Position numbers and translations under genes: made by a program. From GCA-2732805 sp964516605 (GTDB lineage Bacteria > Pseudomonadota > Gammaproteobacteria > Coxiellales > Coxiellaceae): 62,863 bases of DNA. The stretch spans positions 1-62,863 of the forward strand of contig CAZFAA010000002.1 of assembly GCA_964516605.1 (NCBI GenBank). Direction: 5' to 3'. Numbering within the stretch: position 1 is the stretch's first letter; each line of letters starts with the position of its first letter. This document shows, piece by piece, positions 52,082 through 61,130 of the stretch. The notes under the pieces are model-generated. The model saw nothing but the letters and a program-made list of their open reading frames with translations, did not search any database and was not told the origin of the DNA.

Positions 52082-53287
52082 TTAAAAAGAGGAAATAGGC
52101 AGCGACCTGTGCATCCGAGAAATAATGTGCATTAAAAATAATAGCAGACCACTAATAACCAGAAACACGCCAGCTAACACGATAAGCCTTTGGCTAATCA
52201 CATGGATACATAAAGATGCAATAAGTCCTGAAATCAACATTTGCCAAAAGCCAATCAATGAAGAAGCCTGGCCACTGCGCAGAGGCAATGTATTCATAGC
52301 AGCAATAGAGGTATTGGCTTTAGCCAAACCCAATCCAAACATCACCATACACATCGGTACAATCAAAAGAAATAACGATAAACTGTACATAAAACTTAAT
52401 AAAAATAAAATCACACAACCACCACAAGTGACTACAATACCAATCTGTATAATGCGACTCAACTGCTGTTTAACTAAAATACGCGATGAAGCAATAGAGC
52501 CTAATAAGTAACACAGTGCAATACAAAGTGACATGCAACCAAAAACCAACGGACTGTAATGCAAAATTTGAATAATAAAAAACGGCGCTTCCAATGAATA
52601 CACTAATAAAATCGCTAAGAATAAACTATTGAGCATAATATAAGACATAAATAGCTTATCTGGAAAAAAGTAACGCCACGTCAAAGGCGCAGCCTGCGTT
52701 TGCGTGATACAGCCGACCTTAATCTCGCGCCAAATCAAAACCATGACACAAAACCCTAATACCAACAACAATACAAAAATATATATCCAACTCAGAAAAT
52801 GAAGAATCAAGCCTCCAAAAAAAGGCCCTAAAACAGGCATGAAACCAACCATACCGAGAATCACTGGGAAATAGCGCTTTTGCTCCTCAAAAGAATACTG
52901 CTCTTTCATGATGACGCGCACCAGTGTAGAACCGACAGACACGCCAACACCTTGCAAACAGCGACCTATCATCAATTCAGCAAAATAATGAGAACCCAAA
53001 ACAATCAATATGCCGACACTGTAAATACCAATGCCAACTAATAATAATCTCCTAATTGAAACATGACGCACACAATAACCATAAAATAATTGACCGATCG
53101 CAAAAGCGATAATATATATCACAACGGAATATTTTATGTGGGCAGTAGATACGTGAAATACATGTGCCAACAGTGGTAAAGCGGGGGTGTAAATTGTCTC
53201 ACTAAACGTTGCTAAACCAATCAAACTGGCATACAACAACATTTTTAAAACTTGGTTTTGAGTCTGCGTGCTCACTACTCGACGCAT
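52082..53287 (-). CDS. MFS transporter, Bcr/CflA type (second copy)
   Basis: 401 residues, ~12 hydrophobic segments. TM1 region FSETIYTPALPLLAHVFHVS, YGYCVRHVSIRRLLLVGIGI and MIGRCLQGVGVSVGSTLVRV follow the drug:H+ antiporter pattern of the Bcr/CflA group. Its first 13 nt overlap the end of the cytidylyltransferase-like gene upstream. It mirrors the kdsB/MFS pair at 9-11 kb. Substrate unknown; polymyxin-type or sugar export cannot be decided from sequence. Confidence 0.85.
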   Translation of the reverse strand: MRRVVSTQTQNQVLKMLLYASLIGLATFSETIYTPALPLLAHVFHVSTAHIKYSVVIYIIAFAIGQLFYGYCVRHVSIRRLLLVGIGIYSVGILIVLGSHYFAELMIGRCLQGVGVSVGSTLVRVIMKEQYSFEEQKRYFPVILGMVGFMPVLGPFFGGLILHFLSWIYIFVLLLVLGFCVMVLIWREIKVGCITQTQAAPLTWRYFFPDKLFMSYIMLNSLFLAILLVYSLEAPFFIIQILHYSPLVFGCMSLCIALCYLLGSIASSRILVKQQLSRIIQIGIVVTCGGCVILFLLSFMYSLSLFLLIVPMCMVMFGLGLAKANTSIAAMNTLPLRSGQASSLIGFWQMLISGLIASLCIHVISQRLIVLAGVFLVISGLLLFLMHIISRMHRSLPISSF

Positions 53288-53958
53288 ACACGAAACTCAG
53301 GAATATGCAAAAGTTGCTGTGCCTGCTTAAATTCATCAGGGTAATTAATGTCAAATGATTGCAACGTATTGCATTCATATAACAGTGGACGGTTACCAAC
53401 AAAATAATGAACCCTACTGGCAATACTACGATTCATAATAAACAATCCAAATTTAATGCTGTAAATAGGTTCAAGCTCTTGCGACATTAAATAATCAAAA
53501 CCCAGACCGTAATTTAAGCGATGCCCATGTTGACTGAGCAAATGACACTGTATCTTTTCCACTGATACGCAACTGTCATACTGATGTTTATTCTCCACAT
53601 AGCGCTGCCACATACTCAGCAACACTTTATCATCTAGAAAAGGAGTGGTCACACAAGCACGAATAATATCTTCGGATTGAGTGCATTTTAAAATGGCATC
53701 AGTCAAAGGAGCGCCAGGTGCATGCTCTTGCTCACAGACCAAGCGAACCCCATATTTTTTAGAATAATTAACAAAATATTCGCTATCACAGAGTAAAATG
53801 ATTTGCTGCGGGTCTACAACCTTCAACAGTTGCTGTAATTTAATATCCAGCAGTGATTTTCCTGAAAAAAATTCTCTTGTGTTTTTATCAACAACTCGGG
53901 TTGAATGATGTTTTACTGTTACAATAACGTCGACATTGGTGTTTTTTAATGTTGTCAT
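53275..53958 (-). CDS. Cytidylyltransferase-like protein (NeuA/KdsB superfamily)
   Basis: 227 residues. GT-A nucleotidyltransferase fold resembling CMP-sugar synthetases. The N-terminal VDVIVTVKHHSTRVVDKNTR with FSGKSLLDIKL recalls the (A/P)ARxGSKxxxxKN...GKPL loop of NeuA-type enzymes. IILLCDSEYFVNYSKKYGVR, GAPLTDAILKC and FDINYPDEFKQAQQLL follow the same order as KdsB/NeuA. The usual arginine-glycine-serine loop is replaced by HHST, so substrate and activity are unsure. I start at ATG 53958 (the TTG 27 bases upstream lies on the AAGGA site). Confidence 0.7.
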   Translation of the reverse strand: MTTLKNTNVDVIVTVKHHSTRVVDKNTREFFSGKSLLDIKLQQLLKVVDPQQIILLCDSEYFVNYSKKYGVRLVCEQEHAPGAPLTDAILKCTQSEDIIRACVTTPFLDDKVLLSMWQRYVENKHQYDSCVSVEKIQCHLLSQHGHRLNYGLGFDYLMSQELEPIYSIKFGLFIMNRSIASRVHYFVGNRPLLYECNTLQSFDINYPDEFKQAQQLLHIPEFRVCVE

Positions 53959-54060
53959 GAGACCAAAAATCCTTTTTAGGAACAAATGAACTTTAAGTGT
54001 ATAACATAACTCACTTCATGAGTATAAAAAAATCAGATCCTGCTCATTTTTATATAGCTA

Positions 54061-54954
54061 TCAGTCATGCATAACTTGATTAAATATTTTGTCACGTAAA
54101 AATAGTTTGAATTGAGAGCCAATATCTGGGCGTTTTAAAGCATAAGCAATAGTCGCCGCCAAAAATCCAATTTTACTCCCACAATCATAACGCACACCTT
54201 GAAACTGAAATGCAGACACAGGCTGCTCTTTAAGGAGTAATGCAATCGCATCCGTTAACTGAATTTCACCGCCTACACCACGCCCTATAAACTCCAACAG
54301 TTCAAAAATGCGCGGCGTCAAAACATACCGACCAATCACAGCTAAATTAGAGGGTGCCTGTGCTGGACTCGGCTTTTCAACAATCGAATTAATTTGGAAA
54401 GGGACGTCAGGAGACTCGGCAAGAGACACAACGCCGTATTTATCTGTTTCGGCTAAAGGCACCTCCTCCACAGCCAACACGCTGGCACCTGTTTTATTGA
54501 AGGTTGCGACCATTTGCTCCAGACAAAAAGAAGCGCCACAATCAATAATATCATCGGCCAGTAAGACAGCGAATGGTTGATCGCCTACAATTTTTTTAGC
54601 ACACAATACGGCATGCCCCAATCCTAATGGATCATGCTGCCGTACATACACAATACTCACATTTTGCGGCACAATATTACGCACTAACTCCAGCAATTCC
54701 AATTTACCTTGTTCTTCAAGACGCTTCTCTAACTCAAAGTTGGTATCGAAATAATCTTCAACAGCGTGTTTACTATTACTGGTTACCAATACAAGTTGAT
54801 CAATACCCGCCGCTACGGCCTCTTCAACAACATATTGGATGAGTGGCTTATCCACAATAGGCAACATTTCTTTAGGCGCTGATTTTGTCACAGGTAAAAA
54901 GCGTGTACCCAACCCTGCAACCGGAAATACAGCCGTAGTCACTTTATTTTTCAT
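54061..54954 (-). CDS. galU: UTP-glucose-1-phosphate uridylyltransferase
   Basis: 297 residues. Makes UDP-glucose for polysaccharide and lipopolysaccharide synthesis. Nucleotide-binding loop TAVFPVAGLGTRFLPVTKSA, PKEMLPIVDKPLIQYVVEEA, LADDIID, GVVSLAESPDVPFQINSIVE KP-type motif and GGEIQLTDAI. ATG 54954 has GGAG 6 nt upstream; the preceding TTG is unlikely. It lies 14 bp downstream of the SDR gene, at the end of the minus-strand envelope cluster. Confidence 0.96.
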   Translation of the reverse strand: MKNKVTTAVFPVAGLGTRFLPVTKSAPKEMLPIVDKPLIQYVVEEAVAAGIDQLVLVTSNSKHAVEDYFDTNFELEKRLEEQGKLELLELVRNIVPQNVSIVYVRQHDPLGLGHAVLCAKKIVGDQPFAVLLADDIIDCGASFCLEQMVATFNKTGASVLAVEEVPLAETDKYGVVSLAESPDVPFQINSIVEKPSPAQAPSNLAVIGRYVLTPRIFELLEFIGRGVGGEIQLTDAIALLLKEQPVSAFQFQGVRYDCGSKIGFLAATIAYALKRPDIGSQFKLFLRDKIFNQVMHD

Positions 54955-54968
54955 CAACCGCTCCTCTA

Positions 54969-55733
54969 TTATTTCGCCGCCATACGCAATCCAGCATCAA
55001 GGCGTATTATTTCACCATTTAAATATGTGTTCTCAATAATATGCTGCGCTAAACGCGCATATTCTTCTGCGTAACCCAATCGCTTCGGAAAAGGTACTTG
55101 CGATACCAAACTCGCTTCGATTTCTTGAGATAAAGATCCCATCATCGGTGTGTGAATAATGCCCGGTGCAATCGTCATCACGCGAATACCAAACGGCGCA
55201 AACTCCCTCGCAGCTGGCAACGTCATGGCCGCCACACCACCTTTTGCTGCACTGTAAGCTAGCTGCCCTACTTGTCCATCAAACGCTGCAACGGATGCTG
55301 TCATAATCATGACACCACGTTCACCATCATCATTCAAAGGTGGTTGCTGCATGATTGCAGCACCGGCTAAACGCAAGACATTAAATGTGCCTACTAAATT
55401 AACCTGAATCACCTTTTCAAAACGGGATAAAGGCATCGGACCATCACGCCCCACAGCACGCGCACCGTCTAAAATACCCGCACAATGCACCACCGCACGT
55501 GGCACACCGACTTCATTTACCATCTTTGAAAACGCTTCTTCCAATACATCCGCCTGACTGATATCAGCGTTTACCGTATCAATATCTAACTCAGATCCCA
55601 ATTGATTGAGCAAATCAGCACGCCGATCCAAGGCAATAACACGCGCTCCGAGTTGATGAAAAAAACGCGTGGTGGCAAGGCCTATACCTGACGCGCCACC
55701 AGTAATTAAAATAAGCTGTTTTTCTAGCTGCAT
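54969..55733 (-). CDS. SDR-family oxidoreductase, 3-hydroxyacyl-CoA dehydrogenase type
   Basis: 254 residues. Classical short-chain dehydrogenase: cofactor site LITGGASGIGLATTRFFHQL, VVHCAGILDGARAVGRDGPM, catalytic Ser in MIMTASVAAFDGQVGQLAYS, then Y-S-A-A-K, and PGIIHTPMMGSLSQEI. The N-terminus and the RFEKVIQVNLVGTFNVLRLA helix resemble type-2 3-hydroxyacyl-CoA (HSD17B10-like) dehydrogenases, which would fit with fadD/fadE metabolism. It sits, however, among polysaccharide genes, so its substrate remains open. Confidence 0.85.
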   Translation of the reverse strand: MQLEKQLILITGGASGIGLATTRFFHQLGARVIALDRRADLLNQLGSELDIDTVNADISQADVLEEAFSKMVNEVGVPRAVVHCAGILDGARAVGRDGPMPLSRFEKVIQVNLVGTFNVLRLAGAAIMQQPPLNDDGERGVMIMTASVAAFDGQVGQLAYSAAKGGVAAMTLPAAREFAPFGIRVMTIAPGIIHTPMMGSLSQEIEASLVSQVPFPKRLGYAEEYARLAQHIIENTYLNGEIIRLDAGLRMAAK

Positions 55734-55750
55734 ACTCTACACCTAATAAG

Positions 55751-57595
55751 TCAGGAAAAAACGACCGCATGTTCATACTCAGGAACCAATTGCTTTAAAA
55801 TACACAATATCCTTTCTGAATCATCCGATTGGTAAGCCAATTCAATCTGATCAAATGCCTTAATCAACGTTAACCAATCTACTTTGCGTGCATCAGCTAA
55901 TGAAATTTTACGATGCGCGGTTGCTTTTAATGTTTCTTTATCATGAAATAACTCTTCAAACATTTTTTCCCCAGGGCGAATACCGGTATATTCAATGTGA
56001 ATATCTTTATTAGGAATTTTACCGGCTAAACGAATCATCTGCTGTGCTAAATAGGTTATTTTTACAGGCTCACCCATATCTAACACAAAAATCTCACCGC
56101 CACGCCCCATAGAATAAGATTGCAAAATAAGACTGGTAGCCTCAGGTATAGTCATAAAATAGCGTGTCATATCAGGATGCGTGACCGTCAATGGTCCGCC
56201 TGCTTCCAATTGTTTGCGAAATAATGGTAACACGCTGCCTGTAGACCCCAAAACATTACCAAACCGTACTGTTACAAAGTGAGTGCTACCGCGATCATTT
56301 AAATTTTGACAATAAATCTCAGCAACACGCTTAGATAATCCCATAATATTAGTCGGATTAACCGCCTTATCGGACGACACCAATACAAAATTCTTGACTC
56401 CGTACTGTACTGACAAGTCAGCGATCACACGCGTTGCAAAAATATTATTTTTAACCGCTGTTAATAGCTGATTTTCCAGCATGGGAACATGCTTATAAGC
56501 CGCTGCATGAAACACTGCATCCGGACGATGATAATTCATAATGTGATTGACAAATTTTACATCGCCAACATCACCTAAAGAGGCAATTAATTCGATCTTA
56601 GGGAAGTATTGTAAAAATTCTTGCGACAGTTGATATAAGTTAAACTCACAGTTTTCAAGAACAATTAATTTTTTTGGATAAAGCGCCGCAATCTGACGAC
56701 ATAATTCACTACCAATAGAGCCACCGCCACCTGTTACTAAAATAACTCTACCGTGAATCGCTTTTTCAATGCAGGTCCAATCTAATGTTACTGGATCACG
56801 CCCCAACAAATCCTCGATCTCGACCTTACGCAGCGCATTAATGGAAATACGGTTTTCCGTAACATCGCTAATGCTCGGTAAGGTGCGGTACTCAATATGG
56901 ATCGCATCGCAGGCACTCACGATTTCTTGCATTTGATGTGTTCCGGCTGCTGGCATAGCCAGCATCACCATAGACACCTTATATTTGCGTACATATTTTT
57001 CAAGCTGATCAATCGTACCCACAACACGCAATCCATGGATATCCTTACCTAAATGCTGCGTATCATTATCTAAAAAGGCAACAGGCTGATAACGCCCTCT
57101 TCGATCACGCAATAATTCTCGCGCTAAACTTTCACCCGCATAACCAGACCCAATGATTAACACTCGGTTAGAGTGCTTAACATAGTTTACATAATCTTTA
57201 AAAATACGGTGGAGCATGCGCGGTGCACCCCAAAAAATTATTAATACAATCATATACAGTGGAAAGACTACACGCGGCACATTAGCCAGACGGTTAAAAA
57301 TAAAAATACACCCCAACGCTAAAAGCGTCCCCACAACCACTGCTTTAACAATTCGAATCAGATCAGGTACCGATGCAAAACGCCACATGCCGCGATAACA
57401 ACCAGCCCATACCGCTGTCATCATTTGTAGAAACACTACAATCGGCAACGTATTGAATATGACCATCAAAACCGAGGGGGGCAATTGCATTAAATTAAAT
57501 CGCAGCCAAAATGCAATAACCCAAGCAACAGGCACCATCAATGTGTCATGCGCTAACACAATAAAGCGGTGCGTAATGATTCGACGTAACTTCAT
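55751..57595 (-). CDS. Membrane NDP-sugar dehydratase/epimerase, CapD/WbpM type
   Basis: 614 residues. Four N-terminal transmembrane helices (~10-115). A CoA-binding-like Rossmann region follows (RVLIIGSGYAGESLARELLR). The C-terminal SDR catalytic domain has VILVTGGGGSIGSELCRQIA, AAYKHVPMLENQ, LVSSDKAVNPTNIMGLSKRV (S-M-K type active site) and ETRY-like DMTRYFMTIPEAT. WbpM-type enzymes make UDP-4-keto-6-deoxy-GlcNAc for O-antigen or glycan synthesis. It is 3 nt downstream of the initiating glycosyltransferase gene. Confidence 0.92.
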   Translation of the reverse strand: MKLRRIITHRFIVLAHDTLMVPVAWVIAFWLRFNLMQLPPSVLMVIFNTLPIVVFLQMMTAVWAGCYRGMWRFASVPDLIRIVKAVVVGTLLALGCIFIFNRLANVPRVVFPLYMIVLIIFWGAPRMLHRIFKDYVNYVKHSNRVLIIGSGYAGESLARELLRDRRGRYQPVAFLDNDTQHLGKDIHGLRVVGTIDQLEKYVRKYKVSMVMLAMPAAGTHQMQEIVSACDAIHIEYRTLPSISDVTENRISINALRKVEIEDLLGRDPVTLDWTCIEKAIHGRVILVTGGGGSIGSELCRQIAALYPKKLIVLENCEFNLYQLSQEFLQYFPKIELIASLGDVGDVKFVNHIMNYHRPDAVFHAAAYKHVPMLENQLLTAVKNNIFATRVIADLSVQYGVKNFVLVSSDKAVNPTNIMGLSKRVAEIYCQNLNDRGSTHFVTVRFGNVLGSTGSVLPLFRKQLEAGGPLTVTHPDMTRYFMTIPEATSLILQSYSMGRGGEIFVLDMGEPVKITYLAQQMIRLAGKIPNKDIHIEYTGIRPGEKMFEELFHDKETLKATAHRKISLADARKVDWLTLIKAFDQIELAYQSDDSERILCILKQLVPEYEHAVVFS

Positions 57596-57598
57596 AAC

Positions 57599-58627
57599 TT
57601 AATAACTCTGTACAAACGAATACATCGGGTTTTTCATTTCAACAAACCCATAAAAAATCGCATAAATAACCATCCCTGATAATAAAATTTCTATCAACCA
57701 TTGTGAATGGCACATAGCCAGTAGCGCTAGCAGTGAAAAAATACTATTTAAAAAAATCATCACAAAAAGCACCTGAGTATGCGAATAACCCGCTTGATGT
57801 AACCGCTGATAAGCATGCAATTTATGGGCCTCAAAAATTTTATCCTTATGCCATACACGCCGCCACAACGTGAGCGTCGCATCCATCGTAAAAGCCAAAT
57901 ACAATATGAACCAAATAAACACCGATAATCCATATTCAAAATAACCAAACAACGCAAAAGGAATAACAAGAAATCCAAGAAAGCTGCTTGCAACATCACC
58001 CATAAAAATTTTAGCGCAAGGCCAATTCCACACTAAAAAGCCACACACACCCACAACCAGACACCAAGCTAAATACGCTAATTGGTGCGCACCTTGCATC
58101 CACAGTAATAAACCACCCATGCCGTAAAGTGTGATGGCTTCGACCGCAGCAATGCCATCTGTACCATCCATAAAATTATATAAATTAGTGGACCATACGG
58201 TCGCCACAACCAAAAGCACAAAGCCAACACCGTGCAACGCTGCCAACCAACCATGCAGGTAATTACTGTAATCCACTTCTAGAAGATAAAAAAACAAAAC
58301 CGCTGCCACCATCTGGATCGAAAAACGTAACTTAGCGGGTAATCCGTTGATATCATCACAATATCCCAATACAACAATGATCAATGACGGCACACCCAAT
58401 ACTTTAAAACTGTCCCATGGTGCAAGCCCCAAATAAGGGAGAGCAATTAAACTGATAAAAAAAAGAAGGCAAAATACAACACCGCCTCCTCGTGGCGTAG
58501 GTTGTGAATGAGAAGAACGGTGATTCGGATGGTCCAATAACGCACGACTCAGTGCATACTGTCGATACAGTCCTGTAAAAAGTATGGATAATACAAAAAA
58601 GATGACTAGTATTAATGCAATTCCCAT
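57599..58627 (-). CDS. Undecaprenyl-phosphate sugar-1-phosphate transferase, WbpL/WecA family
   Basis: 342 residues with ~10 membrane segments. GT4/MraY-like signature motifs: NHRSSHSQPTPRGGGVVFCL, LGYCDDINGLPAKLRFSIQM, NLYNFMDGTDGIAAVEAITL, KIFMGDVASSFLGFLVIPFA and FEAHKLHAYQRLHQAG. It transfers GlcNAc- or FucNAc-1-P to undecaprenyl phosphate and starts O-antigen or capsule unit assembly. AAGGGA lies 7 nt before the ATG. It forms a WbpL-WbpM-like pair with the dehydratase downstream. Confidence 0.92.
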   Translation of the reverse strand: MGIALILVIFFVLSILFTGLYRQYALSRALLDHPNHRSSHSQPTPRGGGVVFCLLFFISLIALPYLGLAPWDSFKVLGVPSLIIVVLGYCDDINGLPAKLRFSIQMVAAVLFFYLLEVDYSNYLHGWLAALHGVGFVLLVVATVWSTNLYNFMDGTDGIAAVEAITLYGMGGLLLWMQGAHQLAYLAWCLVVGVCGFLVWNWPCAKIFMGDVASSFLGFLVIPFALFGYFEYGLSVFIWFILYLAFTMDATLTLWRRVWHKDKIFEAHKLHAYQRLHQAGYSHTQVLFVMIFLNSIFSLLALLAMCHSQWLIEILLSGMVIYAIFYGFVEMKNPMYSFVQSY

Positions 58628-58704
58628 GCAAATATCCCTTAAAAAGCCGGGCTACAGTATATAACACTCACCAATCATTTTGCGAATTTAAAATAAGGTC
58701 AAGT

Positions 58705-58732
58705 TTGCAAAATGCTGAGTAAATGGTATATT
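58705..58732 (+). promoter_or_regulatory. Candidate promoter of the dehydrogenase-epimerase operon
   Basis: TTGCAA (58705-58710) and TATATT (58727-58732) are 16 bases apart, ~58 bp before the ATG of the plus-strand nucleotide-sugar dehydrogenase, in the divergent intergenic region. Confidence 0.45.
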
Positions 58733-58790
58733 CCCTATTCCATTACTTCCATGTAAAATCAGCGCCAATTTAAGCATATTAAGGACCTCC

Positions 58791-60083
58791 ATGACCTCAC
58801 AAACAAAGCGCAAAATTGCGGTGATTGGCCTGGGTTATGTTGGATTGCCCGTTGCCTGCGCATTGGCACAACACTCAACCGTTATTGGATTTGATAAAAA
58901 TTCAAATCGAGTTCAAGAACTCAACAACGGTATGGATAACACTGGTGAAGTAACAGCAGCCATTCTGAACAATCCAAACTTAGTACTAACGGATAACGAA
59001 CAACAACTCAATCAAGCTGATTTTTTTATTGTCGCTGTGCCCACGCCGGTTGATGATTCCAACCTTCCTGATTTATCTATATTACAAAAGGCCTCTGAAC
59101 TGGTTGGGCGACACTTAAAACCTCGAGATATTGTCGTGTATGAATCGACTGTTTATCCTGGCGCAACAGAGCAAGATTGTGTGCCTATACTCGAACACGC
59201 TTCCGGGCTTAGATGCGGTGAGGATTTCACAGTGGGTTACTCCCCTGAGCGCATTAACCCTGGTGACAAAGAACACCGCCTTGAAACCATTGTGAAAGTT
59301 GTATCCGGACAAGATGAGCGAACGCTGGATATTATTGCACAAGTGTATGAGCAAATTGTCACAGCTGGTGTGTATCGCGCACCCAGCATTAAAGTCGCCG
59401 AGGCTGCAAAAGTCATTGAAAATACACAGCGCGATTTAAATATTGCACTGATGAATGAACTGGCACTGATCTTCGATAAATTTGGCATTGACACTTTAGA
59501 TGTTATTAACGCCGCTGCAACAAAGTGGAATTTTCTTCCCTTTAAACCAGGACTCGTTGGTGGCCACTGCATTGGTGTGGATCCTTATTATTTGACACAC
59601 CAAGCGCAACGCTATGGCTATCAACCACAAGTTATTCTAGCAGGACGACGTATTAACGATAATATGGGACAATACATTGCACAGCACACCATTAAACACC
59701 TCATTTTAGCAGACTCAACCATTAAAGGTGCACGCGTAGCCATACTCGGAATCACCTTTAAAGAAAATTGCCCGGATATTCGCAACTCAAAAGTCATCGA
59801 TATCATCAATGAATTACAAAGCTACGGTATCACATGTTTGGTACACGACCCACGCGCTGATGCAGCAGCTGTGAAACACGAATACAATCTAGAGCTTGTC
59901 GATTTTGATGATCTGACGGCAATTAATGCCATGGTGCTCGCGGTACCACACGAAGAGTACAAGCATTTTGACGCCGGTGATTTAAAAAAACAATTTGCTT
60001 CACAGCCGATTATAATGGATGTCAAATCCATACTGGATCGTACCGCCTACTGCGATCTGGGCTTTACCATTTGGAGATTGTAA
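58791..60083 (+). CDS. UDP-sugar 6-dehydrogenase, TviB/WbpO-like
   Basis: 430 residues. UDP-glucose/GDP-mannose dehydrogenase family: NAD site IAVIGLGYVGLPVACALAQ, VAVPTPVDDSNLPDLSILQK, ESTVYPGATEQDCVPILEH, GYSPERINPGDKEH, the catalytic Cys in FKPGLVGGHCIGVDPYYLTH and ILGITFKENCPDIRNSKVID. The sequence style is closest to TviB/WbpO (UDP-GlcNAc/GalNAc to the uronic acid). AAGGA precedes the ATG by 5 nt. The stop is directly followed by the epimerase ATG, a tight operon. Confidence 0.92.
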   Translation: MTSQTKRKIAVIGLGYVGLPVACALAQHSTVIGFDKNSNRVQELNNGMDNTGEVTAAILNNPNLVLTDNEQQLNQADFFIVAVPTPVDDSNLPDLSILQKASELVGRHLKPRDIVVYESTVYPGATEQDCVPILEHASGLRCGEDFTVGYSPERINPGDKEHRLETIVKVVSGQDERTLDIIAQVYEQIVTAGVYRAPSIKVAEAAKVIENTQRDLNIALMNELALIFDKFGIDTLDVINAAATKWNFLPFKPGLVGGHCIGVDPYYLTHQAQRYGYQPQVILAGRRINDNMGQYIAQHTIKHLILADSTIKGARVAILGITFKENCPDIRNSKVIDIINELQSYGITCLVHDPRADAAAVKHEYNLELVDFDDLTAINAMVLAVPHEEYKHFDAGDLKKQFASQPIIMDVKSILDRTAYCDLGFTIWRL

Positions 60084-61109
60084 ATGATTATTCTGGTCAC
60101 AGGTGCTGCAGGATTTATTGGTTTTCATTTAGCGAAACGCTTATGCGAACGCGGTGATACCGTGATCGGTATCGATAACCTCAATGATTATTATGATGTG
60201 CGTATCAAAGAAACGCGCCTTGAAAAATTAGCACGCTATCCTAATTTTACTTTTATAAAACTCGACATTTCTAATAAAGAAGACATGGCGGCATTGTTTA
60301 AGCAGTATCAGTTTGACAAAGTCGCTCACCTTGCTGCACAAGCCGGTGTACGTTACTCTCTAACCAATCCCCATGCTTACATGGATTCTAATATTATTGG
60401 TTTTTGTAATATCCTTGAAGGCTGCCGTCACAATCACGTAAAGCATTTAGTGTACGCCTCTTCGAGTTCTGTTTATGGCGCGAATACAAATTACCCCTTT
60501 TCAGAAAATAATACCGTCGATCATCCAGTAGCATTGTATGCAGCCAGTAAAAAAGCCAATGAAGCCATGGCTCACGCGTATGCACACCTCTATCAAGTAC
60601 CGTGTACAGGTTTGCGTTTTTTCACCGTCTACGGTCCTTGGGGACGTCCTGATATGGCGTTATTTAAATTCGTCAAAAATATCATTGAAAATAAACCAAT
60701 CGATGTCTACAACTTCGGTGATATGCATCGTGACTTTACGTATATTGATGACATCATCGAGGGCGTCCTACGCGCACTCGATACTCCTGCAAAACCCAAT
60801 CCAAACTGGTCTAGCGAACATCCTGATCCAGCAACCAGTTACGCCCCTTGGCGTGTCTACAATATTGGTAACGGTCATCCTGTCAAACTCATGGATTTTA
60901 TTGCTGCCATCGAAAAATATCTGGATAAAAAAGCGCAACTTAATAAATTACCTATGCAAGCAGGCGATGTCCCTAAAACCGCTGCCGACACACGTAACCT
61001 CGAACACGATCTTGGATACCGCCCCAGAATAGGTATTGAAGAAGGAATCAAAAAATTTGTGGATTGGTATATGGATTATTATGGTAAAACAGCAAACAGT
61101 GATCGATAA
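60084..61109 (+). CDS. UDP-uronate 4-epimerase-like SDR
   Basis: 341 residues. Extended SDR: VTGAAGFIGFHLAKRLCERG, AHLAAQAGVRYSLTNPHAYM, YASSSSVYGANTNYPFSE, catalytic YAASKKANE, RFFTVYGPWGRPDMALFKFV and FGDMHRDFTYIDDIIEGV. Closest in style to UDP-glucuronate 4-epimerases (LpsL/CapI). With the dehydrogenase directly upstream it would form the two-step TviB-TviC-like route to a UDP-galacturonic-type sugar. Start by GGAG 7 nt upstream, within the end of the dehydrogenase gene. Confidence 0.92.
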   Translation: MIILVTGAAGFIGFHLAKRLCERGDTVIGIDNLNDYYDVRIKETRLEKLARYPNFTFIKLDISNKEDMAALFKQYQFDKVAHLAAQAGVRYSLTNPHAYMDSNIIGFCNILEGCRHNHVKHLVYASSSSVYGANTNYPFSENNTVDHPVALYAASKKANEAMAHAYAHLYQVPCTGLRFFTVYGPWGRPDMALFKFVKNIIENKPIDVYNFGDMHRDFTYIDDIIEGVLRALDTPAKPNPNWSSEHPDPATSYAPWRVYNIGNGHPVKLMDFIAAIEKYLDKKAQLNKLPMQAGDVPKTAADTRNLEHDLGYRPRIGIEEGIKKFVDWYMDYYGKTANSDR

Positions 61110-61130
61110 CCGCATACTGCATCACATACT

